DNA of 64,000 nucleotides, taken from positions 3,124,312 to 3,188,311 of the forward strand of contig LSYV01000005.1 in the NCBI GenBank assembly GCA_001584585.1, read 5' to 3'. This DNA comes from Gonium pectorale. Lineage: Eukaryota; Chlorophyta; Chlorophyceae; Chlamydomonadales; Volvocaceae. Positions 36,501-47,500 of this stretch are shown here, in pieces (positions within the stretch are counted from its first letter, which is position 1; each line of letters opens with the position of its first letter). A program made the translations under genes and the position numbers. The notes beneath the pieces are model-generated. The model saw only the letters and a list, made by a program, of their open reading frames with translations, did no database searches and was not told the origin of the DNA.

Positions 36501-39499
36501 GCTGCTCAGCCACTTTAGTCTCCAGAGTCTTAACAGCCGCCGCCTGCTGCTCCACCACCTCCCGAAAGCCTTCGGGGGCCATCGCGGTCTTGCGCATCCG
36601 CGGAGGCGCGGGCAGCACGTTGGGCTCCTGTGCGAGGGCGACTGTTCACGTACGGCCCTCCGAGCGATGTAGAGCGGCACAACAAGGAACAACTTCCCGC
36701 TGTTTCTTATTGCTTTCCATCCGTGCATGCTTACCAGGGGCCCAACGGGGCTATCGGGATCGATGGTTATGCCGTTCCGCACCGAGTCCCGCGGCCGCAC
36801 GGCCACAGGCGCCGAGAGCACATCCGTGCGGGCGCCTGGGCCCCCGTAGTTGGGCCCTTCGGCACGGATGACAAGCTCCGGGTCTATCGACGGCGATGAC
36901 GTGCTCCCCACATCGTCCCCGCCCATGGCGGGGAGCTTCCCCCGCGGCTTCATGGGCGAGGCCTTTGCGCGCATTGGCATTGGCTCGTCCGGCGGCGGTG
37001 CTGCGGGGGTCACATAGGGTGAAGAACACCGTGAGACCGCGTGAAGCTGGCGATAGGCTTCGTGCATTTGACGACAGAGCGTAAAGCCCCCGAGATCTCG
37101 TCGCCCCGAAGGACATAAGCTTGAAAGGTGCCCGCATGCGCATTCTGCAGTCTACAGGGGGGAGGCAGCGACGTGCGACTCACAGGGAGCAGGCTGCTTG
37201 CGTGGCGGGGGCTTCCGCGGCATATCGTCGTCGCTATCGGGTGCCTCGATGATGGGGATGCCGCGAATGTCCTGGCCGCTCGTCATGGGGCCGACGCCGC
37301 CCTGGTCCGCCTGCATGGCCTTGACCCAGTTGGGCACGCCGCCGCCTGAGGGGCGCGTCTTCATGGGCGATGAGGCGGCCCCCCGACCGAGCGGGTCGCC
37401 CCGCCTGTCCTTGTCGGGCATCTGCAGCAGGCAACAATCCGTGCCTCGATGTCGACAGTGTTACAGCTCTTAATGTTGGGGGCTTTTTACACCGGCCATT
37501 CTCAATGGGCGAACTCGCAGGCGCACGGTCCAAGTAACGGACCAGAAGTAGCGGCGCAACCCTTCATTACTCTGGCGTCCACGAGTTTAGGACTGCTTTG
37601 TAAAAGCTTACCCGTCCCTCCTGCACGTATTTCTCATATGCCTCTTCTGCCAGCATGTGCGCGCCCATGCCCTGCATCATTTCTGGCTTGGGCACGTTGA
37701 GCTCCCCGGCGTCCGGTTTGCGAAAACCGTTCCGCAGCGGCGGCACGGTTGGCAGCTGCAGGCCCAGGCCGGCCACCAGCAAAAACACGTCGCCGGAAAG
37801 CTCAGCTGCCAATGCGCCCATCACCTGTAGGCACGTTCGTGAACGCTGAGTACGGCAATGCCGGCGCTATAGACAGGGCGGGCAGGAGACACCAACGCGC
37901 TTGGACCAAGTAGCCACGAAGTAACCACGGTCAAGCTGGGGTACGAGGTTGGGAAGCGAGCTGCAGGTACTCATGTGGCTGATGTACTTTCTGGCTAGCA
38001 TGCACTGTGGGTAAGGCTGCGGCAAACCTCAAGGGCGGGCAACAAGCGTCGCAAAAGCGCAGAGCGGCAAGTATGCATCAGAGCGCATACCTTGAGGAAC
38101 TGGCTGTACTGCAGGCGGGTGGAGCCAAACGTTGCTTTGCAGGAAGCCCAACTGATTTGCAAGGTGGCCATGCTCGCAGGCCCTGCACAGAGAACGGATT
38201 GGGCTTCATCAGCACAGCAGCCCGCCGCGCGGTAACCCTGCCATGCTTTGCCCCTTGCTTGACAGGCATCCAGTGTTCGCTCCACCCAGCAACGACCGGA
38301 GTGTCGGACCACGCACCGTTGGGCTCCATCATGCCTGCGTCCTGGCACATCTTCACGAACTGGTTGCTGTTCATGCGCTGGTCTCCGCCCACGAAGCCGC
38401 CCACATTGAGCTTGACGTACATGTTGAAGGCGGAGCGGAGCGCCTGGCTCATGTCGTTGTCTGCGGGTGACGGGTGCAGTAGAACCCAGACGTCAGACTC
38501 CCAACCATGTACCTCAGCGCGCAACCGGCGCCCTCATCTCAACCGTTTGCTCTTGTTGTCTAGGAGCTATTCGGCCTCGGGAGTCATTTATAGCCATGGC
38601 AAGCTGAGCCGTTACGGTTGCAAAGCCTCGGAATATGTGTTAGAACCCGTAGAATATATTGACGCCCCCAGCTCCCCGTATAGGAGAACAAGGAACGAGG
38701 GCGCCCTAGATACGGCAGGGGACGCGACGATAACCCACTTGGCAGCCGCCTGACTTGCTGCTGTGCCAAGGCGCCGTGCAGTGCCACCATGGCCTCGCAC
38801 GCCGACATAAACTCCTCATAGCTCAGGGAGCGGCGCCCCACACGCTGCGTCATCTGCAGCTCGGCGTCTGCGGGAGGCAAGGTGCGCGCCACAAGCAGCA
38901 CTCGGTCGGCGTGCCGGCACCTTCTATTTGCTCGCTTGCCCGCAGGCTGCCGGCACATGGACTCCTGCCAGCAAAGCGATACTCCCGTTCCAACCTGAGT
39001 ATTCGGGCCCTGTCAGCAACCCTGACGTACCGAGCTGCTTTTGGTTTAGTCCGAGCATTGCCCCCACAAGGGCCAAGGCGTATGGCCCCTGCTGCTGTTC
39101 AAGCTGGCCAGACACCTTGTGCTTATGGCTCGAGAAGATTGCCGTGGCACGCTCGTTGATTGCGGCCATGACATCCTCACTGACAGGCCCGCGCTACGGG
39201 GCGAGGTTGGATAGTGGGCAAAGTGGCGGGGCGGGGGGCGGGAGTTGAGTGAGCCCTCCTGACACGACGAGCTAGACAGACACATGTCCGTCACTCCTCG
39301 TGTCACTGGGTACCCATAATGGGTAACCCCCCTCAAGGCTGTCGGTTGCACATGCTACACATGAGCTCCAACGAACCCTGCCATACAGGCCCGTAGCAGC
39401 ATGCTTACTTACCGGCACAAGTAAGCCATTATCCGTCTCACTTCCGCGCCCTTGCCCGCGCGGGGGCCCCCGTAAGAGAGGGGGCCCTCCGGGTTCCAT
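18576..39499 (-). CDS. Giant modular repeat protein (~3,500 aa) with N-terminal TPPP/p25-alpha-like region
   Basis: About 52 exons. Before the array: 39499-39413, 39193-39031, 38867-38739, 38460-38317, 38182-38091, 37824-37612, 37421-37184, 37000-36735, 36627-36412, 36207-36025, 35786-35610, 35461-35362, 35165-34995, 34793-34672, 34488-34284, 34035-33806, 33559-33362, 33163-32801, 32601-32530, 32339-32204, 31976-31567, 31293-31173, 30933-30704, 30520-30386, 30207-29805. After it: 22644-22391, 22178-21976, 21812-21604, 21407-21297, 21094-20941, 20709-20564, 20379-20296, 20053-19916, 19084-18881, 18710-18576. Residues ~40-215 resemble TPPP/p25-alpha or EF-hand-like helices (LRSAFNMYVKLN, NSNQFVKMCQDAGMM, LQYSQFLK). 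The rest alternates short coiled coils with Pro/Ala linkers carrying RN[AP]IxVTPG and GFAPPxRK, and ends in coiled coil (IEALNEAVRQSENQLARLL). I do not recognise a named family. A microtubule-linked role is inferred only from the TPPP resemblance. One junction (21976 to 21812) does not join in phase. Confidence 0.8.
25470..25565. repeat. 16-bp minisatellite, six units, in an intron of the array
   Basis: Six consecutive imperfect copies of ccacattcttgtgaac lie in the longest intron of the array (25339-25628). They account for much of that intron's extra length. Confidence 0.85.
26378..27826 (-). repeat. Most recent duplication within the array (two near-identical A-B pairs)
   Basis: The exons at 27826-27581 and 27396-27157 are nearly identical in protein and DNA to those at 27014-26769 and 26617-26378, with the same lengths (246 and 240 nt). 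The intron start next to the B exons (cctattacggggcataggag on the plus strand) is also shared. The introns otherwise differ in length (184 versus 151 nt). This marks a recent unequal exchange. Confidence 0.85.
35790..35971. repeat. 91-bp tandem duplication in an intron of the giant gene
   Basis: The segment beginning tgggcgggtt at 35790 recurs at 35881, including gggcaacagagtgtagcatc and ggggaggcatgaggtacggc. There are two copies with a few mismatches. It lies between the exons 36207-36025 and 35786-35610. Confidence 0.85.
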
Positions 39500-42400
39500 G
39501 GTCTGACCTGCTGTCCTCCTAGCGGTACTAACACATGCCTGTAACTGTCAGGGCCGGCCTGCACGGCAGGCCCGGGCGACGCTTGTACTCCGGACAGTGA
39601 AATGCGCAGCGAACCAACGGGGGCTCGCAGCCACCTCAGATAGTGCTATAAGCTGCTGATGACTATTTGTATGTCAGGAAATTGGTAGCGGGACGCCCCA
39701 AACGAAGGCGAGTTGAAGCTAGTTAGAGTGAGCCTGAGTGGCTCTTCGATATTAATCTAATTAGCTTTGAAAAGCACCAACCTTGCTGGCTGGCCTGAAG
39801 CAGCTGCGCGCTGCTCGAAGCCCTCTTCAGCGTACCGCACTTGCAAGCAATATCGTGTGAAATGTCGAAAGAGCATGCGGATTACACAGCACACGTATGC
39901 AGTCGACTGAATGACCCCCGTTGAGTACTGCCTGCCGTACAGCGTGTCGGGTTTCGACTTTCGTGCGGGTTTCGTCCCTAGCCCCCCTTTCCTCTCGAGG
40001 CGCGTACAGACGGCGTGCATTCTATAGCATGGAAGCCCTGCATAGATTTCCATGTGCAATGCAGCTATTCCTGTCCCACAAAACCCTTATGCCAAGCCGG
40101 CTGCTGGTGCACGTACTGCACATCCATAATTCAAAACATGCCCCATCTTAAAATCGTCGGTCTCTTTGCTGCCCTGAAAAGTTTCCTTCTGTGCGGGACA
40201 TTCGCATCGGGGAGACAAGGTCTGCCACCAGGGTCCGGTAGTGTCCGGCCACGCACGTGAAAAACACTGTAGATTTCAGCAAACATGAACTGCGCTCTCT
40301 CACACGAAAACCGACTAACAATCCTCCACCGTAAAATGCATGCCTGATTGCCTGTAGAGTGGATGCCAGGATGCCAGCAACTGGATAGACAAGTAGGGTT
40401 TGCGCTTTGCAAAGCTCTAAGAAAGGGCTCAGTCCGTGCCCTCCGTACACTGTGTGCACCGCACGGTTTGTGCAAAGGATTGCCTGGGATGGCTGACGTG
40501 AAGCCCAACATGCTGGTCTAACAAGGCAGTGGCCCTCCCCGTAAACCTGTTGGCTCTGCACTCTGGGCGGCGATGGGGGATTTGCTTTTGCTTTCCAGGT
40601 GTCGCAACACGAAGACACGCCCTGCCTTGAAGGAAGTATAGTTCATATCGTACAACTGGGGTGGGCGGTGTGCAGTCGTGTGGATTTGGGACAGGGACAG
40701 GGTCGTGCCCTGCCGAGCTGCGCTGGACCGGCAAGCTGCTTAACCCTGCAATGCGCGCCCTTGCGCCTCCTTCATCGCGGCCCCGGTGCGACTGACCCGT
40801 TGGCAAGATGAGCAGGCAACGGACAGCTAGCACAGGGCGGGGCCTGCGGCAGCGATCGTGCCAGGAACTCTGACTGCATGCATGGCACGCACCGAGGTTG
40901 CCACCGCCACGGCAGCATGTGCGGCGGAGGCAAGCTTTGGCCGGGCAAAGGGCATGCAAGGCGTAGAAAGGGCAGGAAACCGAGTCGACGACACGCAGCA
41001 GTCACAGCTCTGGCGCCGCAAGTGAACTCTGGTAAGGAAGGCGGATCGATGGAACTCGGACACGGCCTCCGACTCGGAGACGCTGGTGCTCCGGCTTGCC
41101 CCGCAGATCACGGTACGGTACGTGCAACGGACAGCGTGTCGGATACGGCGTCGAGCACACATGCCGGTTACACGGACGTTTGACCATGTCGCCTTGTACG
41201 CACATAGGGCTACATCAGGCAACGATCACCCGCTTTCGCCGCCCTCGCCCTTGACCTGATCAAACCTGTAGCGTCCGCGCGTGCGCGCCGTTTCCTGCCG
41301 TTTCGTGCCGTTCCTACGCCCCGACGGCATTCGATCAGCAGCTTTGATGCGTCTCGCGCCTGCCCTCGCCCGACCTGGTGTACAGTCTGCTCGCGCCTGC
41401 AGCTCAAAACCGTACGTAACCATACAGGGGGGCATTATTCACGGACAACAGGTTCGTGAGCGTGCATTCATCAAGGGCAGGGCTTTGCTCCTAAAGCTAA
41501 TGCCAGCCGTCGGGCAACCGTCTTCTGCAGCCCGTGCTGTGCGTACTGATCTAATGAGCCAGCATCTCGATAACCCATCCAAACAGCTCAACAGCCACCG
41601 AGCGCCCTTGCCTGACACCCTGCCCCACAGCAAACTCGTGGCCAAGCGTGTCGGTCACCTTGACCCTCATTCGTACATCTTCATAGCTTGCCCACATCAA
41701 GCATCCATATCTTTCACAACGGGATTGTACGCGCGAAGCCTATTGGTTGGTGGCTTTGATGTGCCCTTGGCACGATACCAGATTGAGGAACGCGGCGAAA
41801 CCCGGCGCCTCGCCAAGTGTGATATGGGCACCGACCTCAAACTTGGCGCTGTATCGTAACAGGCCAGTGCCCTAGCTACTACGTGACGTACCAACAAGCA
41901 ACCCAAACGCAAACGACTACACCACCATCCAAGCGAAAGAGTAGGCGGCCCGTGTTGGCCCGGTATGTAGACATTGGCCAAGCACGTCGGGCACCTTGTG
42001 AAACCGCAGCACCATCACGGAAGCCCTGTGACAAGCCCTGCTGAATGGCGTTTCAACATTGCCCGCACACAGCCGGGTTTTCGCACCGGCGTTGAGACAT
42101 AGGGCACTATCACAGCAAATGTGTTTAGCAATCCCATCGCCCCCAAATGCTCAGGGCGCTCACGACGTATGCAGTTACGTGGCGAGGGGTAAGATGCGGC
42201 TGTTTTGGGGCTGCTGCTACTCGAGAGCTTCGAGAGGTGCCGGCCACCGCAAGCTGTTGCACTGTCAATATCCCGAGTCCCAATGCTGACCCGCTCCCCC
42301 ACCCCAACATTCGCAATTCGTCCATGGCCCCCCCGGCTTTGACGGACGTGTAACCTGTAACCTGTAACCCAATGCTGACGAGCCTCCCGGTCCTTGCAAC

Positions 42401-44595
42401 GCAGGACACGCCTGCAGTGGTAGGGCCTACCCGTACGCAAGTACCCCAGCGGTGCCGCCCTTTAAGCCAGCATGTACCCCCGCCAACTGTACTAGCCCTC
42501 CGAGAACGGGCGACCTTGCTTATGGCAGGTACTGAACATTTCAATAGAGAGCCGTATGGCGGCTCGTACGGACATCTCGCAACTGCGCGGCCATACGCTC
42601 CGTCGCAGTGTGCAGCATCTCCGCGGTTCCAACGGGTGGAGCAGCTACGAACTTACACTATAGCCTTTGAAAACCGGCACATGCTTGCGGTGATGGTGGT
42701 AATCGAGGTTGTCCGCGACTCTCAGCGCAGTATTGGCGACTGGAAACAAGACTGGACAGGGCTGCTGGTTGAGGGCGGCCGCACGCCGTACGCAAAGTTA
42801 AAAGCGGCGGGGGACAAGGTGTGCCGCCACCTCGGCCCGGGCGACCTGAGCCGCGTGCTGCAAATCCTGGTGAAGCGTGCAGCCGGGCCGCGTGCAGTGA
42901 GCTTCCGACTACTCCATGTAGTGCTGCCGTACATGATGCCCTTCGGTTGGGCATTTCGTTCCGCTGCCTAGGCGGGCCCCTTTCAGGGGCTGGGGTTTTC
43001 GTCCAAGCACCCCTTCCTCCGGCCCCAATCATCGTTAGGGCCCGCACCAAAAGGGTTTTTGTATTCGAACAAAACCTTTAAGATAGCCTGCGGCACTTGG
43101 GATCGGGTCCTGGCCCCGCGCCCCGTCAGGCGCCATAACCAGGCATAACATCAGCCCTCCCCAGCATTGAATGGGTGACGGGGGGAGCGCTCAAGGCCCT
43201 AAGCCGCACCGTCAGGTGCTCTAGCTGCGTGGCCGCCACGGAGGCTGAGATGACAAAGGGAGGGCTCACGTTGTGGCGGCGGCGGCTGTTCTGTGCTGCG
43301 GTGCAGGTGCACGATCAGGCGAGCGACATGTATGGAGGGGTGATTTCAAACATGGCAGAGCCAGATGCACACCGCTTTGCCAACCTGCAAAGCCGGGCTG
43401 CGAGGCACAACCGCGTGGCGCAGTCCACTGGTGGACACCTGTGTACCTAGGGGTGCATGCACTGCAACGCATGGGGCAACTCAAGCCCGGCCTAGGAATG
43501 AAGCCGCGTGCAGTCGCCGCACGCCGTAAATGCCGTGCTTAAATAAGCATGCCGCCACTTGTGCCGTAGCTTTCAGGTACGAGGAGGACTGCCTGTGCCT
43601 CTGTGCACGGTGCTACCCGAGGGCGACGTGAACGAGCTGCATGCGGTGCGGGTTATGGAGTTTGCCAAGGCCATGCTGCTGGCCTCGCAGGCGGTGGCGC
43701 TGCCCACCACGGAGGAGGAGGGCGGGATGGGGCGCCGAGAGGGATGGGGCGGCTGGGGAACGGGGAACGAGGGGTGTGAGCGCGGGGCCCGTGTGAACCG
43801 CGACGGACATCCAGGGCTGTTGCTGCAGCTGCGGAGGCGGCAGGGCCGTGGCCGGGAGCGGCGCGCTGTGCGGCGAGTGGAGGTTCTGGTGGCTGGTCCG
43901 CCCTTAGGCAAGCCGCCGGGGACGGCGTCCTCAGCGCTCCGCCAGCGCGGGGCGGTGTTGTTGCTTGGTGGGGCCTGCAGACCGAGTCGACCGAAAGGCG
44001 GTAAAAGGGTCCCAGAAGGGCGGGTTACCGGTTGCAGGGCGGGATGGCGAGCAGGCCTGAGGGCGGGTTGACAAGGTTGCACTCATTCGCCCATCTGGTG
44101 GAATACAACCCGGGAATGACCGGACCGGCAAATGCAGGGCGGGCGACGAGGCTGGGCAGCCTCGGAATCCGGATGGAGAGGCCCGTGTCGGGGCGTACGG
44201 CACGGGCACAACTTTGCCGCTTCACACTCCCGGGAAGCATCCCCTTGTCCAACATGCGGCAGGGAGATGTTGGGCGCTTCTGGCTCGTGTCTCGGATGCG
44301 GCTTCATACAGGGCCTCTACCGCTTTGCCCACGCCTAATGAATCTACGTTGGAGTTCACCTCGCTGCACATCAGAACCTCAGCGGAGGGCATGGCCAAGG
44401 AACTATTGTCATATCGGCGTGTACGGTTAGCCGTACAACTAGCTGCAATGACTTATGCTTTCGCCGTACGCGCTGCCAGGCGTGTCCCTACACAAAAGCA
44501 CATTGGCGGGTCAGGGGGACTCACCCCTTACTTTTGACGGACAGCAAACCCAGCGGACACAGCATCCACCTCATCACGCCCTACCCCAGCACGGA
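39500..44595. other. 5-kb region without a supported gene
   Basis: This lies between the 5' end of the giant gene and the 3' end of the NERD1-like gene. Apart from one exon-like stretch at 43576-43725, I find only isolated open frames. One at 42372-42971 (+, 199 aa) has a stretch of plausible codon use near 42660-42900 but no motif. The region may hold a decayed plus-strand gene or transposon remnants. Confidence 0.4.
43576..43725 (+). pseudogene. Isolated exon-like fragment resembling a class III nucleotide cyclase domain
   Basis: After an acceptor (gctttcag at 43568-43575) a frame reads GGLPVP, then GDVNELHAVRVMEFAKAMLL, then ASQAVALPTT. This order (a GlP element, then HAxRxxxFAxxML) matches the stretch that follows the metal-binding IGDxY part of guanylate/adenylate cyclase catalytic domains. 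I could not find the exons carrying the catalytic Asp residues on either side. It is therefore a partial or decayed gene, or a chance resemblance. Start and end are approximate. Confidence 0.3.
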
Positions 44596-47500
44596 CTACT
44601 TCCCACAGGCGGAGACACGCTGTACACTGCCAAGAACGCCCAAACGCCATAAGCTCAATCCATGGACTCGGTGCTGCGGAGTTTGGCGGCGCGCCGCCCG
44701 CCAGCAGCCACGGCCCCCGGACCCCAGGCTTCCGGACATTCCCGCGGCGGGGCCCGCCGCCCCTCCCAGCGGGTCGTAGTGCTGCGTCAGGTATACGAGA
44801 CCCAGCGCCACGAGCAGCGTCAGCAGCAGGGCGCTGAGGGACATGCCACCTGCCAGGTGCGGAACCTGCAGATGAACGGCAAGGGTAGACGGCATGTTGG
44901 GGTATGGGGATTGGTCGGTAGATACCGTATTTGATGAGCCCAAAGCGCAGCCGGCAAGCCGGTGAAGGGCGGGTACGCGCTCGTCCAGTACCTGAGAGCC
45001 AGAGCCCCTGGCGGCCACTTTCTTACTTCGGCAAAGCAGCGGTGGCCCCAACCGCAGGCCACTCCCCCGTCCCGCGACCAGACCTCCCCCCAGCGCGGCA
45101 CCGCGCGGTCGCGCACCTGCACATATCCGTACACGCCCCGGCCGGTGACCAGGATAATGTCATTGAGGCCATCCCCGTTGAAGTCCGCCACAATTAGCGG
45201 CTGGATGGGCGGCGCGGGCAGCTCCAGCTCCGACAGCACGCGGCCGTGCTCCGAGACAATCACTGCAGAGGGACCGCGCCAATGTTTGAAGTCCCACAAC
45301 CAGGGAGCAACAATCATAGAGCGGACAGCGTTGCCACTAGCCCCGTCCTAAGAAAGCATTCGACAAATGGAGTCGGTCGAGTTCCACACGGCCCTCGAGG
45401 TCGGTACGCACGGATGCTGCCTAGAACAAGACATGTCCCAATCAACACCAGCGGCCAGCCCCGGCCCGCTGCAGCCCCTTTACCCGCGTGCGTCTCTCCG
45501 GCCGCCAGCACCGTCGTGGGCACCGCGTGCGTGTACAGCGGCATGGCGGCCAGCGTGGGCACAATGTGCGACGGGTTCTCGTCGGCGGGCGGCCAAGAAA
45601 CCTGCGCTCGGGATAGATTCGTGCCATTTAGCGACGGCAGGTGGCCGGTTAGCGACCGCAGGTGGCCAACTGTGACAGATATGGCAGACGCCTGGAGTGG
45701 AACATGTCGCGGCCTGGCAAGGCACGCGCCCTCTGGAGCTGTGCCGCCGCCCATTCTGCACGCCCAGCCCCACCGGTAGGTACTCCTGCCACAGGTGGCT
45801 GCCCGCCGCGCTCACGGCCGTCATCTCGCCCTTGTTGGTCATGAACACGAGCATGCCGTGCTGGCGCCTGGGGTTGACGCAATGGCAGAGAGGAGGCGAC
45901 AGTAGCTCTCAACCTTCAAGCTCCTCTTCCAGACGTGTGAGCCACACAGCCAAGGAGCGGCGAGACGAGCACCTGGATACGCGAGCACTCCGCGCAAGCC
46001 ATGCCACCGCGCTTTTCCCATCGCCACCTATACGAACCTGGCCCCGTGACGCCCCTTCAAAGCCCGTGTCGGTGACCCGACAGCAATCAGGCACCATGTC
46101 GCGCATGCCTCACCTGCGCCCGCCGAAGCCGCTGAGGTCGGGGATGGGCAGCATGACTGGCGTGGCCAGCTCGGTGGGTAGCGAGGAAGCGGCGGCGCGC
46201 GCAAAGACGTTGCGCGATGCGGACAGCCCGAACTTGCGTGTGTGGCACACTTGGACCTGCGGGGTCACGTAGCCAGCCGAAGACGGGCGAGTCGGGGCCG
46301 GAACACGGGAGGATGACATACAGCAGTTGCAACGCGATGGCCGATACTTCTTTGAAGTAGAAACAGGAGGTACACATGAGGTACGAATGGGTGTGACAGA
46401 TGCGCGAAGCAGCCCACAAGCACGGACACAGCAGCCGCACACGTACCGTGAAGAGCGTCTCGGTGGGCGGGAGACCGCTGCGCACGACGGCCGAGCAGCG
46501 GCCCGCCACCGCGTGGCCCCGGCCGCTCACGGAGCGCAGCTCGCCGGGCAGGAGCTCCGCGTCACTGCGAGCAGGAGCCACGGGGGCGCACATGAGGCAC
46601 CTGCTTGCCAACAGGGCTGTCCTGCTATGTAGACCTCGGCCATGGCAGTGGTGAAGCAGAGCGTTTCAAGCGGGAGCAAGGCGCTGGGAGGAGGCACGGG
46701 AGCTGCCGTGTGAGCACTGACCCGTCCCCGTCGACGTCCTCGGCAGCGTGGCCGTGGTAGACCGAGATGTGGTCCAGCACCCCGTCCCCGTTGATGTCCG
46801 CGTGCAGCGTGCGGGGCGGCAGGTGCAGCTTGCACACGGTGCGGCCTGCGGTGGGGGGGGGGGCGGGGAGCAAACAGTCCGAGGGCGTGGCGTTGTTGAC
46901 TGGGGAAAGCGTCCGGTGTGCCGGCGAAACCGCGGGGGGGGGGTGCGGGGCCCGCAAGGCAGCAAGCACCAACACGGCAGGACGGTCAGGCGCCGTTGAT
47001 GCGATGATGACCAAAGGTGAGACGAGCACGGCCTGCGAGCGCGCTGCAGCTAACATCAGGCCCTCGTCTTCCTGATACATAGCAAAGCGTCGGCTGGCAT
47101 CGAAAACACGGCGTCGCTCTTCTGGAGATCGGGACCGCAAGGTCAGCAGCCCCCCAGAAACACGAGACTACCCAACGTACCCGAATACAGATGAAGCACC
47201 TCCACGCCCTCCTCGAGGAACGCCACCAGCGCGTTGGCGCTCACATTGTGCACGTGGCCGCCCTGGTGCGTCGCATTGGCGGCCGCCGCCGACCGCCGCC
47301 GGCCGCCCGCCAGCTTGTCGTGCGCGTCTGCGGCGTGCACGCCGCCGCGGCCGTGCGTCGGCGGCGACGCCAGGCCGCCCTCCGCGGTGCCGGCGGCGGC
47401 AGAGCGCTTGGCGGCGCCGCGGCTGCCGCTGGTGGAGACGGTGGGGCGCAACAGACCCGAGGATAGGAGGCCGCTGGGGGCAGTGTTGTGGGCGCCAGCG

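Noticed and set aside
42372..42971. 199-codon plus-strand open frame
   Set aside because: No motif or splice partners. Only part shows coding-like composition, so it is left unassigned.
46850..46945. Poly-G runs suggesting a structured element
   Set aside because: They are simple homopolymer tracts inside a NERD1 intron, with no pairing partner or conserved structure visible.
46998..47140. Minus-strand stretch RSPEERRRVFDASRRF that looks exon-like inside the NERD1-like gene
   Set aside because: The exons on either side (47522-47181 and 46845-46722) join in phase and match plant NERD1 continuously, so this lies in an intron.
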